Source: Alistipes sp.
GTDB lineage: Bacteria > Bacteroidota > Bacteroidia > Bacteroidales > Rikenellaceae
NCBI GenBank assembly: GCA_017410165.1
Contig: JAFQRH010000024.1
Location: forward strand, 1 to 64,000
Length of the DNA: 64,000 nt
Direction: 5' to 3'
Shown here: positions 35,526-45,121 of the stretch, in pieces
Layout: each line of letters begins with the position of its first letter
Position numbering within the stretch: the first letter of the stretch is position 1
Position numbers and translations under genes: made by a program
The notes under the pieces: model-generated
The model's database searches: none
Told to the model about the DNA's origin: nothing
What the model saw: the letters and a program-made list of their open reading frames with translations, nothing else

Positions 35526-36743
35526 CTATATATATAAAAGTGTCGAGTTGTTGCTCCATACCTCGTTTGCTACCTCCATAATCTCGTCGGCGGTCACGGC
35601 GTTGATTTTTCTATACGCCTCGTCGAGCGTATCGACCTCGCCGTGTACGAGCAGCGAACGACCAACGCCGAGCATATATCCCTCGTTTGCCTCGGTCGAT
35701 ATTGCCATCTGTGCGATAAATTGTCGCTTTGCCATCGCCAACTGACGAGCCGACAGGCGCACGTTTTGCAGTTTGCCGATTTCGCGGTCGATAATCTCTC
35801 GACAATGGTCGGCGTTCTCGTGCTCGGAGCTGAAATAGATGACCGCAATACCGCAGTCGGAGTATGGCGTGTAACTCGCTTCGATGTTGTACGACAGACC
35901 ATTACGCTCGCGTACATTCACATTCAGTCGCGAATTGGCACACGGTCCTCCGAGAATGTTCACAAGCAACGAAAACGGCAATCGTTTCTCCTCGGTGATG
36001 CCGTAGGCGCGGTTGCCTATAATGCAGTGCGCCTGATGCGTGTGCCTGTTTATGCGCTTGTCGAATGGTGCGTATGGCGATGGTGCGTGGCGCGTAAATT
36101 CGCGGTGCGATGCCGGTTGCGCGCCCAAATACTGCTCGGCAATGCGTTCGATGCGGGCAGCAGATATGTTGCCGATGGTCGAGAATACCATCTGGTCGGT
36201 TGTGTGGGTGCGGCCGACAAAACGGTGCATCGCGGCACTGTCGTGTCGTGCAAGGTCACGCTTGCGGCCGAGGATGTTGTGGCCCAATTCCGACCCCTCG
36301 AAGAGCATATCCTCGAAGGTGTCGTAAATCATATCCATCGGCGAATCTTTGTACGTGTTTATCTCGTCGTAAATCACTTCGCGCTCTTTGTCGAGTTCGT
36401 GATTCGGGAATGTCGAGTGAAATGTCACATCCGATATGAGTTCGACGGCTTTGGCGAAATCGCCTCGCAGTACGGTGCCGTGTATGGTCGTGTCCTCCTT
36501 GGTTGTGTAGGCGTTCAACTCGCCACCCAGATTCTCCAACCGACAATTAACTTGATACGCTTTGCGTCGCTCGGTGCCTTTGAAAAAACCGTGCTCGACG
36601 AAGTGCGCAAGTCCGTATTCGTCGGTATGCTCGTCGCGGCTGCCGGCGTTTATAATCAGAGCACAGCGTGCCACGCCGCTCTTCACCTGGCGATGTATGC
36701 CGCGTATGCCGTTTGATAGTGTGTATGTTGAAAATTCTTCCAT
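35526..36743 (-). CDS. M16 family zinc peptidase
   Basis: A 405-residue pitrilysin-family protease. The inverted zinc motif HFVEH (about residue 46, HFVEHGFFKGTERR) and a distal Glu region (KEREVIYDEINTYKD) are intact, and the GGPCANSRLNVNVRERNGLSYN substrate-site pattern is present in shorter conserved pieces in the second half. Such single-chain M16B proteases act on peptides or unfolded proteins, and in Bacteroidetes may act in the cytoplasm or periplasm; no signal peptide is seen, so the cytoplasm is likely. It is the fifth gene of the dapB operon, between uvrA and the methyltransferase. Confidence 0.92.
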   Translation of the reverse strand: MEEFSTYTLSNGIRGIHRQVKSGVARCALIINAGSRDEHTDEYGLAHFVEHGFFKGTERRKAYQVNCRLENLGGELNAYTTKEDTTIHGTVLRGDFAKAVELISDVTFHSTFPNHELDKEREVIYDEINTYKDSPMDMIYDTFEDMLFEGSELGHNILGRKRDLARHDSAAMHRFVGRTHTTDQMVFSTIGNISAARIERIAEQYLGAQPASHREFTRHAPSPYAPFDKRINRHTHQAHCIIGNRAYGITEEKRLPFSLLVNILGGPCANSRLNVNVRERNGLSYNIEASYTPYSDCGIAVIYFSSEHENADHCREIIDREIGKLQNVRLSARQLAMAKRQFIAQMAISTEANEGYMLGVGRSLLVHGEVDTLDEAYRKINAVTADEIMEVANEVWSNNSTLLYI

Positions 36744-36761
36744 TTGCTGCTCTTTATTCTA

Positions 36762-39545
36762 TTATTTGTTGAGGTGTCCGCGCAGGAATTCTCCTGTGTG
36801 GCTCTCGGCGCACTCGACAATCTGCGACGGTGTACCCTCGAATACGACACGTCCGCCATTGTCGCCTGCCTCGGGACCCAAGTCGATGATGTGGTCGGCG
36901 CACTTGATGACATCCATATTGTGCTCGACAATCACTATCGTATGCCCGTTGGCTATCAGCGCATCGAATGCGTGCAACAACTTCTTTATGTCGTGAAAAT
37001 GCAGACCCGTGGTCGGCTCGTCGAAGATGAACATTATATGCCCCTGTCCGCTGTCTTTCGAGAGGAACGATGCGAGTTTGACGCGCTGACTCTCACCGCC
37101 CGAGAGCGTTGAGGAGGATTGACCGAGTTTGATATATCCGAGACCAACCTCTTGCAATGGCATAAGTCGCTCCACAATGCGACGACACGTGGCGTTCGAG
37201 GCATCCTCGCCGAAGAATGTAATTGCCTCGTCGATGCTCATATCGAGTACGTCGCAAATGGTCTTATCGCGATACTTTACGTCGAGTATCTCGTCCTTGA
37301 ATCGTTTGCCGCCACACGCTTCACACGTGAGTTCGATGTCGGCCATAAACTGCATTGCAACCTTGATAACACCCTCGCCTTGACACGTCTCGCAGCGTCC
37401 GCCTGCTACGTTGAACGAGAAGTTGCTCGGTTGTATGCCGCAGTTTTTTGCGTGTGGTTGGTCGGCGTAGAGTTTGCGGATTTCGTCGTACGCCTTGATG
37501 TATGTCACCGGATTCGAGCGCGACGATTTGCCGATTGGATTCTGATCGACCATCTCGACGCTGCGAATCATCTTCACGTCGCCCGACAGACCGTCGAAAT
37601 CGCCCGGATGGTCGCCGCTTTCGAGTAACATACGGCGCAGCGCCGGGTACAGAATACCCTTTGCGAGCGACGATTTGCCCGAGCCACTGACACCCGTGAT
37701 GCAGGTCATTGCCCCCAACGGAATCTTTACCGTGATGTTTTGCAGATTGTGCATACGCGCCCCCTCGATGCGGATATAGTTGCGCCAAGGGCGAGTGCAG
37801 GTCGGAATCTCGATTCGGCGTTTGCCGGAGAGATACTCGGCAGTGATGCTCTCTTTGGCTTTCGATAGTTTGCTCGGCTCGCCACAGAAGACTACCCTGC
37901 CACCATTGTTGCCCGCCTCGGGACCGATATCTATAATGAAGTCGGCAGCGCGGATAATCTCCTCCTCGTGCTCGACGACGATAACCGTATTGCCCAAATC
38001 GCGCAACTGTTTCAGCACACCGATAAGGCGATGTGTATCGCGCGGATGCAAACCGATGCTCGGCTCGTCGAGAATGTAGAGCGAGCCGGTGAGATTGCTG
38101 CCGAGCGATGATGATAGGTTGATGCGCTGACTCTCGCCGCCCGAGAGCGACGACGAGAGACGGTCGAGTGTCAGATAACCCAAGCCGACATCGCTCAAAT
38201 AGTGCAGTCGGTTACGAATCTCGGTGATGATGCGTGCTGCGGTTTTCGTATCGTGCTCGTCGAGCGACAGTGTATCGAAAAACTCGATAAGCGTATCGAC
38301 CGACATCGAGACCAACTCTGCAATGTCGCGCCCTCCGACCTTTACGTACAATGCCTCTTTGCGAAGACGACTGCCGCCACACTCCGGACAGATTGTTTTG
38401 CCCGTATAGCGCGCTTTGAGTACGCGGAACTGTATTTTGCGACGTTCCGAATCGAGATACTCGAAAAAACCGTCCAGACCCGTAAAGTATTCGTTGCCAC
38501 GCCATAGCAGACGTCGCTGGGCGGCCGTGAGTTTATAGTACGGCTCGTGAATCGGGAAGTTGAATTTGTAGGCGTTCTCGACTAACCTGTCGCGGAACCA
38601 TCGCATCGTGTCGCCTCTCCAACAAGCAATCGCGTTGTCGAAGATGCTCTTCGATTTGTCGGGTACGACCAAATCCTCGTCAATGCCGATTACCTTGCCG
38701 TAACCCTCGCAGTGCGGGCAGGCACCAAGCGGATTATTGAAGCCGAACAGATGCTCGGTCGGCGGTTCGAAGGCGATGCCGTCGGCGGTCATTGTTGCCG
38801 AAAATTCGCGCACGCCATTGCCGGTTATGATGCGACAAGAGTGCGTGCCATATCCGAAAGCGCGGGCAATCGATTCGCGCATTCGTGTCAGTGTGTCTTC
38901 ATCGCCGGCATTGCGCAATCGGTCGATGACGATGTCGATTTGCTCGGTTGAGGTTGCGTCGGTAATGGTCGGAAGGAAATCCTCGATGAGTATCGGCTCG
39001 CCATTTAAGTATAGTCGCTGGATGCCGTCCGAGATGAGGAGCGTCAGTTTCTCGATGAGCCCCTGCCCCTCTTTCAACCGCAGCGGTACGGCGACGATGA
39101 TGCGCTCGCCATCCTCCATTCCGCGCACGTACTCCACAACGTCATCCGTCGTGTAGCACTTGACCTCTTGGCCCGAAATCGGCGATATTGTCTTACCCGT
39201 GCGGGCAAAGAGCAGTTTCAGGTAGTCGTAAATCTCGGTGGTTGTGCCTACGGTCGAACGCGGATTGCGCGTATTGACCTTCTGTTCGATGGCAACCGCC
39301 GGTGCGATACCGGTGATGATATCGACATCGGGCTTGTTGATTCGTCCGAGAAATTGGCGGGCGTAGGAGGACAAACTCTCGACGTAGCGACGCTGACCCT
39401 CGGCAAATATGGTGTCAAAGGCGAGTGTCGATTTGCCCGAGCCGGAGAGACCCGTGACCACGACGAGCGTGTTGTGCGGAATATCAACCTCGATATTTTT
39501 GAGGTTGTGTACCCTTGCGCCCTTTATGTAGATTGATTTATACAT
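36762..39545 (-). CDS. uvrA: Excinuclease ABC subunit A
   Basis: A 927-residue UvrA that recognises DNA damage and loads UvrB in nucleotide excision repair. Two ABC ATPase halves are present: Walker [20 protein letters not shown] (about residue 31) and [18 protein letters not shown] (about 620), signatures [11 protein letters not shown] and [15 protein letters not shown], and Walker [16 protein letters not shown] and [15 protein letters not shown]. Zinc-finger Cys pairs are at [17 protein letters not shown] and [16 protein letters not shown]. The length is normal. The start overlaps the yigZ stop by 8 bases, so it is translationally coupled in the six-gene operon. Confidence 0.97.
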   Translation of the reverse strand: MYKSIYIKGARVHNLKNIEVDIPHNTLVVVTGLSGSGKSTLAFDTIFAEGQRRYVESLSSYARQFLGRINKPDVDIITGIAPAVAIEQKVNTRNPRSTVGTTTEIYDYLKLLFARTGKTISPISGQEVKCYTTDDVVEYVRGMEDGERIIVAVPLRLKEGQGLIEKLTLLISDGIQRLYLNGEPILIEDFLPTITDATSTEQIDIVIDRLRNAGDEDTLTRMRESIARAFGYGTHSCRIITGNGVREFSATMTADGIAFEPPTEHLFGFNNPLGACPHCEGYGKVIGIDEDLVVPDKSKSIFDNAIACWRGDTMRWFRDRLVENAYKFNFPIHEPYYKLTAAQRRLLWRGNEYFTGLDGFFEYLDSERRKIQFRVLKARYTGKTICPECGGSRLRKEALYVKVGGRDIAELVSMSVDTLIEFFDTLSLDEHDTKTAARIITEIRNRLHYLSDVGLGYLTLDRLSSSLSGGESQRINLSSSLGSNLTGSLYILDEPSIGLHPRDTHRLIGVLKQLRDLGNTVIVVEHEEEIIRAADFIIDIGPEAGNNGGRVVFCGEPSKLSKAKESITAEYLSGKRRIEIPTCTRPWRNYIRIEGARMHNLQNITVKIPLGAMTCITGVSGSGKSSLAKGILYPALRRMLLESGDHPGDFDGLSGDVKMIRSVEMVDQNPIGKSSRSNPVTYIKAYDEIRKLYADQPHAKNCGIQPSNFSFNVAGGRCETCQGEGVIKVAMQFMADIELTCEACGGKRFKDEILDVKYRDKTICDVLDMSIDEAITFFGEDASNATCRRIVERLMPLQEVGLGYIKLGQSSSTLSGGESQRVKLASFLSKDSGQGHIMFIFDEPTTGLHFHDIKKLLHAFDALIANGHTIVIVEHNMDVIKCADHIIDLGPEAGDNGGRVVFEGTPSQIVECAESHTGEFLRGHLNK

Positions 39546-40155
39546 TTTCCGATACTATTTCGATTGTTGCGCCCGATACCTTGTCGAGTTTGCCGATAAG
39601 CATATCGGCCTTGCTGCGACGTATGGCGAGGGTCATCGAGCATAGATTGTCGAATGTCTGATTGACGATGCGTGGCGATTCGTCCTTGACGATGCGCATA
39701 ATGTCGTTCATTACGACGTACGAAAAATAGACGCAGACGACGGTATCGACCGTCTTTTCGATGATTTCGCACTCGGCAAGCACGTCGGCTGCCGCCTCTT
39801 TGTACGCCTGAATGAGTCCCGATACGCCGAGCTTCGTGCCTCCGAAATAGCGAACGACCACAATCAGGCAGTCGGTCACTTCGTGCGACAGCAACTGACC
39901 GAGAATCGGCTTGCCGGCTGTGCCCGATGGCTCGCCGTCGTCGTTGGCGCGAAATGTTTCACCCTGCGGGCCCAATCGCCACGCGTAGCAGTGGTGTGTG
40001 GCGTCGTAGTACTCTTTGTGCAGTGCGTCCAAGTGTGCGCGTATCTGCTCCTCACACGTAACGGGATAGGCGAACGAGAGGAACTTGCTGCTGCGTTCCC
40101 TCATTGCGCACTCCTTCGCCGTGGCGATTGTCAGATAACTATCCTTCTGCTCCAC
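39538..40155 (-). CDS. YigZ/IMPACT family protein
   Basis: A 205-residue protein with the UPF0029/IMPACT fold. Diagnostic segments are KFLSFAYPVTCEEQIRAHL near the N-terminus, HHCYAWRLG, DDGEPSGTAGKPIL and VVVRYFGGTKLGVSGL, followed by a C-terminal DUF1949-like part. Related proteins are linked to ribosome or translation control, but the precise role is uncertain. It lies between lepB (gap 7 bases) and uvrA (overlap 8 bases) in the operon from dapB. Confidence 0.92.
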   Translation of the reverse strand: MEQKDSYLTIATAKECAMRERSSKFLSFAYPVTCEEQIRAHLDALHKEYYDATHHCYAWRLGPQGETFRANDDGEPSGTAGKPILGQLLSHEVTDCLIVVVRYFGGTKLGVSGLIQAYKEAAADVLAECEIIEKTVDTVVCVYFSYVVMNDIMRIVKDESPRIVNQTFDNLCSMTLAIRRSKADMLIGKLDKVSGATIEIVSENV

Positions 40156-40162
40156 GTTGTCG

Positions 40163-41503
40163 CTACTTTATCTTTTTGAACAATCTGTTCCAACGGATAC
40201 CGTTCTCGCCCGACGAGAATGCAATGAACGATGCTTTGCCTACTATGTGGTCCTCCGGAACGAAGCCCCAGAAGCGCGAATCGGCCGAGTTGTGGCGGTT
40301 GTCGCCCATCATCCAATAGTAGTCCATTGCAAAGGTGTATTCGGTGGCAGGTGCGCCGTCAATAACGATTTCGCCATTGTCGCGCACTTCAAGCGAGTGT
40401 CCTTCGTACTGCTCGATGATGCGGCGATAGAGCGGAAGCGTCTCGGCTGTCAGCGTAACGGTTGCACCCTTTGCCGGAATCCAGAGTGGGCCGAAGTTGT
40501 CCGATGTCCAAGTGTATGCAGCATCGTTCGGGAATACGTTTAGCGATGTCTGTTTGTCGTTGTAGCGCACCACCTCTGCTACGTTTGGCAGTTTGCGCAA
40601 CTGCTCGGCTACTTCTCCTGTCATTGCCATATAGTAGTATGGCGACGAGCCGCTATACTCCGTGATGCCGAGTTTGTCGAACGTGTATGTCGTCAGCGGA
40701 GAGGTCGTCTGCACGAAGTAGATGTACTGACGTGTCGGAATCTCCTCCTGTGGCTTGCCGTTGATAAATACCTCGGTGTCGATGATTGTGAGGGTGTCGT
40801 TTGGCAACGCAACGCAGCGTTTGATATAGTTCTCGCGCTTGTCCACCGGTCGTGCAGCGACGGTGTAATCCTTGTTGAGGCGTCGTCGGCCTTCGCTCTT
40901 GCCGTATGTCGCCTGATATTCGCGCAGTACGTCATAGTAGGTCACCGCCTGATTTTCAAGCAGGACGGTGTCGCCTGCCGGGAAATTGAAGACAACCACA
41001 TCGTTGCGACGTATCGGTTTGAGACCTTTCAGTCGGTGATAATCCCACTTGATGGCCTCCGAGTACGACTTTTTGGTTGTCGAGAACGGCATTGTGTTAT
41101 ATACGAACGGCATCGCCAACGGAGTGTTCGGCACTTGCGGACCGTACGATACTTTGCTTACGTAGAGGTAGTCGCCGATGAGGATGGTCTTCTCCATTGA
41201 CGAGGTTGGCACCTTGTAGAGTTGGAATACGAACAGGTGGATGAGCGTCGCTGCAACTACTGCCCAAACGATGGCATCCACCCAGCCGTATATGCTCTTG
41301 TAGAGTGCGCTGCGTTCGCACCACTCGTCGTTATAGTGCCATACGTATTTGTAGAACAAGCGCGATATATAGTGGTCGAAAATTAGTGGCAGACCGAGCA
41401 ACATCCACAAATTGCCTGTCCACACGACGCACAGCAACGTATATATTATGGCGACGATGATGAACTTCGTCCATCTATTTGTCAAAAACTCTCTTATTCT
41501 CAT
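40163..41503 (-). CDS. lepB: Signal peptidase I, long Bacteroidetes form
   Basis: A 446-residue membrane protease that removes signal peptides from exported proteins. Two N-terminal membrane segments (about residues 13-30 and 74-95) precede the catalytic site YKVPTSSMEKTILIGDYL with Ser102, and the Lys is in ENYIKRCVALPNDTLTI. A large insert of about 130 residues separates this from the end motif MMGDNRHNSADSRFWGFV. The split, enlarged S26 arrangement is typical for Bacteroidetes. It is the second gene of the operon, 5 bases after dapB. Confidence 0.95.
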   Translation of the reverse strand: MRIREFLTNRWTKFIIVAIIYTLLCVVWTGNLWMLLGLPLIFDHYISRLFYKYVWHYNDEWCERSALYKSIYGWVDAIVWAVVAATLIHLFVFQLYKVPTSSMEKTILIGDYLYVSKVSYGPQVPNTPLAMPFVYNTMPFSTTKKSYSEAIKWDYHRLKGLKPIRRNDVVVFNFPAGDTVLLENQAVTYYDVLREYQATYGKSEGRRRLNKDYTVAARPVDKRENYIKRCVALPNDTLTIIDTEVFINGKPQEEIPTRQYIYFVQTTSPLTTYTFDKLGITEYSGSSPYYYMAMTGEVAEQLRKLPNVAEVVRYNDKQTSLNVFPNDAAYTWTSDNFGPLWIPAKGATVTLTAETLPLYRRIIEQYEGHSLEVRDNGEIVIDGAPATEYTFAMDYYWMMGDNRHNSADSRFWGFVPEDHIVGKASFIAFSSGENGIRWNRLFKKIK

Positions 41504-41508
41504 ATCTC

Positions 41509-42246
41509 TTAAACGTGTAATAAATCATCCATCGTAAATACTCCGCTCTTGCCACACACAAACTCGGCAGCAATGACCGCACCGGTAGCCAGCGCGCGAC
41601 GGCTTTTGAGCGTATGTTTCAACTCTAAAACATCATCTTCCGACTCGTAAGTTACGGTGTGTGTGCCGGGTACCATCCCCTCGCGCAACGAGGTGATTTC
41701 GATGCTGTCGGCCTTGTGTTGAGGCGTTTCGCCCTTTTGTGGCTCGATGCAGTTCCACGCACTCTTGCGGTCGAGACGCGCAATCGCCTCGTCGGCAAGC
41801 GTTATGGCAGTGCCACTCGGCGCATCCTTCTTCTGGGTGTGGTGTATCTCCTCGATGCGAACGTCGTAGTTGTCGCAACCGTTCATAAGTTCGGCCAATC
41901 GGCGATTGATTCGGAATGCAATGTTTACGCCGAGCGAGTAGTTTGACGAGTATATCATCGCACCACCCTTCTCGCGGCACAACGCCTGCAACTCCGGCAG
42001 TCGCTCCGTCCAGCCGGTTGTGCCACTCGCGATGGCCACGCCGGCCTCGATGCAGGTGCGAATATTATCGTATGCTGTCTGTGGCATTGTGAACTCGATG
42101 GCGACATCGACGCCTGCCAACTTATCGGCGCAGAGGTCGTCCGTGTTGTTTTGGTCTATGATAAGTGCTACGGTGTGACCGCGTTGCAAGAGAATCTTCT
42201 CTATCTCGTGCCCCATTTTTCCGTAACCGATAATTGCTGCCTTCAT
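41509..42246 (-). CDS. dapB: 4-hydroxy-tetrahydrodipicolinate reductase
   Basis: A 245-residue enzyme of lysine and diaminopimelate biosynthesis that reduces hydroxy-tetrahydrodipicolinate with NAD(P)H. The start at 42246 (MKAAIIGYGKMGHEIEKIL) gives the usual nucleotide-binding N-terminus; the longer frame would enter the promoter. IASGTTGWTERL, the active-site SNYSLGVN and HHTQKKDAPSGTA are characteristic, the latter with the catalytic Lys. It is the first gene of the dapB-lepB-yigZ-uvrA-M16-methyltransferase operon, with gaps of 5 bases or less to lepB. Confidence 0.96.
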   Translation of the reverse strand: MKAAIIGYGKMGHEIEKILLQRGHTVALIIDQNNTDDLCADKLAGVDVAIEFTMPQTAYDNIRTCIEAGVAIASGTTGWTERLPELQALCREKGGAMIYSSNYSLGVNIAFRINRRLAELMNGCDNYDVRIEEIHHTQKKDAPSGTAITLADEAIARLDRKSAWNCIEPQKGETPQHKADSIEITSLREGMVPGTHTVTYESEDDVLELKHTLKSRRALATGAVIAAEFVCGKSGVFTMDDLLHV

Positions 42247-42281
42247 ATCTTTCGATGAGTGATTAAAAGTGATAATTCGGA

Positions 42282-42313
42282 CAAAGATACTCGAAAATGT
42301 ACGAAAAACCAAA
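42282..42313 (-). promoter_or_regulatory. Promoter of the dapB operon
   Basis: On the minus strand TTTG (42310-42313), 20 bases, TATCTTTG (42282-42289): exact consensus. It drives a six-gene transcript of about 7.4 kb. Confidence 0.87.
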
Positions 42314-42418
42314 TCTATGATTTGAGCGGCCGATTTTGCCTCTGTTTTTTCGCCCTTTGAAGATGGATTTGGGGCGTGGAATTATTTGAAAAGTAGATAT
42401 TAATGTGTGAAAATATGC

Positions 42419-42445
42419 TTGTTTGTCGAATTATTATTATCTTTG
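42419..42445 (+). promoter_or_regulatory. Promoter of the DUF389 gene
   Basis: TATCTTTG (42438-42445) with TTG at 42419-42421 as a possible -33, spacing shorter than usual. The remaining gene-free DNA 42247-42575 holds nothing else recognisable. Confidence 0.5.
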
Positions 42446-42575
42446 TATGTATCCAAATATGTTAGTCGCAGTTCTGTATAACGCGTTAATTATCGCAACG
42501 GATTGTTTGGCGGAAAAGGTTTTGGTGTGTAAATAATTGAATAATAACTTATTAACCTAATACTATTAACCCAAT

Positions 42576-43943
42576 ATGAACCTGTTTAGATATTTGATTA
42601 GGCAATTAAAGACGTCGATAAATCTTACCGGTTATATTGATACGGAGGGAGCCGAGCGAGCGATTCGTAACAATATCTTCTTCCGTGGTCCAAATGCGTG
42701 GATTTTGGCCATTGCCACTATTATAGCATCGGTCGGTCTTAATGTCAATTCTACTGCTGTTGTCATAGGTGCGATGCTTGTATCGCCATTGATGGGTCCG
42801 ATATTTGGTCTTGGTCTCGGCCTCGGAGTGAACGATATGCAATTGATGAAGTCGTCGGGAAAGAACTTGTTGGTAATGGTGATTATCAGTCTTACGGCAT
42901 CGTTTCTATATTTTCTTATCACCCCACTCAGTTTGATCAATCCTACGGAGTTGTTGGCTCGTACCAATCCGACGATATACGATGTACTGATAGCGCTCTT
43001 TGGCGGTTTTGCCGGTATCTTCGAACAGAGCCGCAAGGAGAAGGGAACGGTGTTCGCCGGCGTGGCTATTGCTACGGCTTTGATGCCTCCGTTGTGTACG
43101 GCGGGTTTCGGCTTGGCAAGTGGCAATATGAGTTACTTCTTTGGGGCGTTGTATCTCTTCTTTATCAACTGTCTGTTTATTATGCTTGCCACCTATGTCA
43201 GCGTTAAGTACTTGAAGTTCCGTCAGACGGAATTTGAGGATGCTGCTACGGGGCGTAAGACCAAGCGTATTATTTCGATACTTATTATACTTTTTGTTGT
43301 GCCAAGTATATGGTCTGCCGTCATTCTTATCAAACATAATAATTTTGAGGAGAAGGCCTCGATGTTTGTAGAACATTCGAAAAGTTACGGCAAGAGTATT
43401 CTCTACGACTACAAGATTGACCATACGGATGGCTCGGTAATCGAACTGTTTTTTGCGGGCGAACCGTTGACCGATGAGGTTAAGGCGGGAGTATGCAGTA
43501 CTGCGGCGCGTTATGGTTTGAAAGAGGAGCAGCTGCGTATTAATGACTACTCTACAACGGAAAATGTGAACGATATCGAACTTGTGAAGGGTATATACGA
43601 GCGTATGGATAGCGAGATTGGTGAGCGCGATGCGGAGATACATCGTCTGCAAACCGAGTTGCAACTTGTCAAAGATCACGACATTCCGTATGTACAACTC
43701 ACACGAGAGATAGCAAGTAATTATCCTTCAATTAGCGAGGTGCACATTGCGCGTGGAGAGCGTGTTATGGTTGATAATACGGACTCTGTAAGCCACTCCA
43801 TTATTGTCGTTGTTCGTGTTGATGACCAATTTGACGAGGTGGCACACTCTAAGTTGGAACAGTGGCTTAAAGTGCGTCTCGAAGTGGCAAATGTTATGCT
43901 CTTCCGTCTTCCGGCGATTGTGTCCAACGAGCAAGCGGAGTAG
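42576..43943 (+). CDS. DUF389 family membrane protein
   Basis: A 455-residue protein with a DUF389 core of about six membrane segments: AWILAIATIIASVGLNVNST, VVIGAMLVSPLMGPIFGLGL, NLLVMVIISLTASFLYFLIT, FAGVAIATALMPPLCTAGFG, YFFGALYLFFINCLFIML and ISILIILFVVPSIWSAVILI. The extension from about residue 260 is cytoplasmic or periplasmic and contains a coiled-coil-like segment (EIGERDAEIHRLQTELQLVK). Family members are membrane proteins of unknown role, with a suggested transport function. The gene is read from its own promoter and sits by itself before truA. Confidence 0.9.
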   Translation: MNLFRYLIRQLKTSINLTGYIDTEGAERAIRNNIFFRGPNAWILAIATIIASVGLNVNSTAVVIGAMLVSPLMGPIFGLGLGLGVNDMQLMKSSGKNLLVMVIISLTASFLYFLITPLSLINPTELLARTNPTIYDVLIALFGGFAGIFEQSRKEKGTVFAGVAIATALMPPLCTAGFGLASGNMSYFFGALYLFFINCLFIMLATYVSVKYLKFRQTEFEDAATGRKTKRIISILIILFVVPSIWSAVILIKHNNFEEKASMFVEHSKSYGKSILYDYKIDHTDGSVIELFFAGEPLTDEVKAGVCSTAARYGLKEEQLRINDYSTTENVNDIELVKGIYERMDSEIGERDAEIHRLQTELQLVKDHDIPYVQLTREIASNYPSISEVHIARGERVMVDNTDSVSHSIIVVVRVDDQFDEVAHSKLEQWLKVRLEVANVMLFRLPAIVSNEQAE

Positions 43944-43985
43944 CAGTAGCTGAGTATTGCTCAATTGTGTGTGTTGTGGAAAAAT

Positions 43986-44017
43986 TTGGATATTTAACCA
44001 AATGTTGCTATTTTTGT
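43986..44017 (+). promoter_or_regulatory. Promoter of truA
   Basis: TTTG (43986-43989), 20 bases, TATTTTTG (44010-44017): exact consensus and spacing. The ATG lies only 6 bases after the -7 element, so the transcript would be nearly leaderless. Confidence 0.75.
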
Positions 44018-44022
44018 AGAGT

Positions 44023-44793
44023 ATGCGCTACTTTATGGAGCTGAAATATGACGGTGCTGCGTATTGCGGTTGGCAGCGTCAACCCGATCAGCCGTCGGTG
44101 CAACAAACAATCGAGCAGGCACTTACAAAACTATTGCGAGAGCCGATTGAGATTGTTGGCGCAGGGCGTACGGATACGGGTGTAAACGCGTCGTACTATG
44201 TTGCCCACTTCGATTGCGGGCGACCATTCGACGCGGAGCAGGTGCTCTATAAACTCAATATGATGTTGCCGCAAGATATTGCGATATGCTCGATTGTGAC
44301 GGTGGCGGACGATGCTCACGCACGTTTTGATGCTCGCGAGCGAGAATATACGTACTACATCTCGCCTCATAAAAACCCGTTCCGTCGGGCTGCTGCGTGG
44401 ATGTATTACGTGCCGTTGAATGTCGAGCGAATGAACGAGGCGGCGAAGGCGTTGATGGAGTTCGAGGACTTTACGTCGTTTGCCAAACTCAACTCGAATA
44501 ACAAAACCAACATCTGCCACATTCGTCACGCAGAGTGGGTGCGAATGGAGAGTGGTGAGTTGCGATTTACGATTCGTGCCGATCGTTTTTTGCGCAATAT
44601 GGTGCGCTCGATTGTCGGCACGACGGTCGATGTCGGTCGAGGACGCTATACGGTCGAGCAGTTTCGTGAGATTGTTGCTGCGCGCGACTTATCGCGGTCG
44701 AGTGCAGGTGCACCACCGCAAGGGCTCTTTTTGAGCGATGTGGTGTATAAAGATGGGCTCTTCGAGCGGCGCGTACAGAGAGAAAGCAGATAG
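44023..44793 (+). CDS. truA: tRNA pseudouridine(38-40) synthase
   Basis: A 256-residue enzyme that converts uridines 38-40 in the tRNA anticodon arm to pseudouridine. The catalytic Asp is in VGAGRTDTGVNASYYVAHFD (about residue 52), the N-terminus LKYDGAAYCGWQRQPDQPSV is typical, and the C-terminal FLRNMVRSIVGTTVDVGRG and APPQGLFLSDVVY segments are present. The start ATG at 44023 lies very close to the promoter, predicting a leaderless or short-leader mRNA. Confidence 0.96.
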   Translation: MRYFMELKYDGAAYCGWQRQPDQPSVQQTIEQALTKLLREPIEIVGAGRTDTGVNASYYVAHFDCGRPFDAEQVLYKLNMMLPQDIAICSIVTVADDAHARFDAREREYTYYISPHKNPFRRAAAWMYYVPLNVERMNEAAKALMEFEDFTSFAKLNSNNKTNICHIRHAEWVRMESGELRFTIRADRFLRNMVRSIVGTTVDVGRGRYTVEQFREIVAARDLSRSSAGAPPQGLFLSDVVYKDGLFERRVQRESR

Positions 44794-44848
44794 AAACTTA
44801 CAATTTTTACAACAACTTAATATTAACCATTAAAAACAAACAAAAATT

Positions 44849-45031
44849 ATGCTTGCTTCAATCGTTTATTGGGTGGGTGTTATCCTCGCCGTTTATGCAG
44901 TTTATGAGATTTTTGCAAAGAAGGCCGCTACCGAGATGTGGGTTAAGGTTTTGGTTTCATTGTTGGTATTGTGCACCAGCTGGATCGGATTGGTAGTTTA
45001 CTTCCTCTTTCTCCGCAATAAACTGAAATAA
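44849..45031 (+). CDS. Small two-helix membrane protein (PLDc_N-like)
   Basis: A 60-residue protein with two membrane segments (SIVYWVGVILAVYAVYEIF; VLVSLLVLCTSWIGLVVYFL) separated by a short charged loop, and a basic end FLRNKLK. The pattern resembles the phospholipase D N-terminal-like (PLDc_N) small membrane proteins found in many Bacteroidetes; no enzymatic domain follows. It is 55 bases after truA and followed by a strong terminator. A membrane-associated role is expected; the function is unknown. Confidence 0.75.
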   Translation: MLASIVYWVGVILAVYAVYEIFAKKAATEMWVKVLVSLLVLCTSWIGLVVYFLFLRNKLK

Positions 45032-45066
45032 CAGAGAGACGATAACGACCTTTGGGGTCAATAAAG

Positions 45067-45105
45067 ATACCGCCCACCTCGATAGCGAGGCGGGCGGTAT
45101 TGTTT
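45067..45105. terminator. Terminator between the small membrane protein and the permease
   Basis: ATACCGCCC-A-CCTCG pairs with CGAGG-C-GGGCGGTAT around a short loop, followed by TGTTTGTT. The stem has at least 13 pairs. Confidence 0.85.
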
Positions 45106-45121
45106 GTTGCGCAGCAGAGGG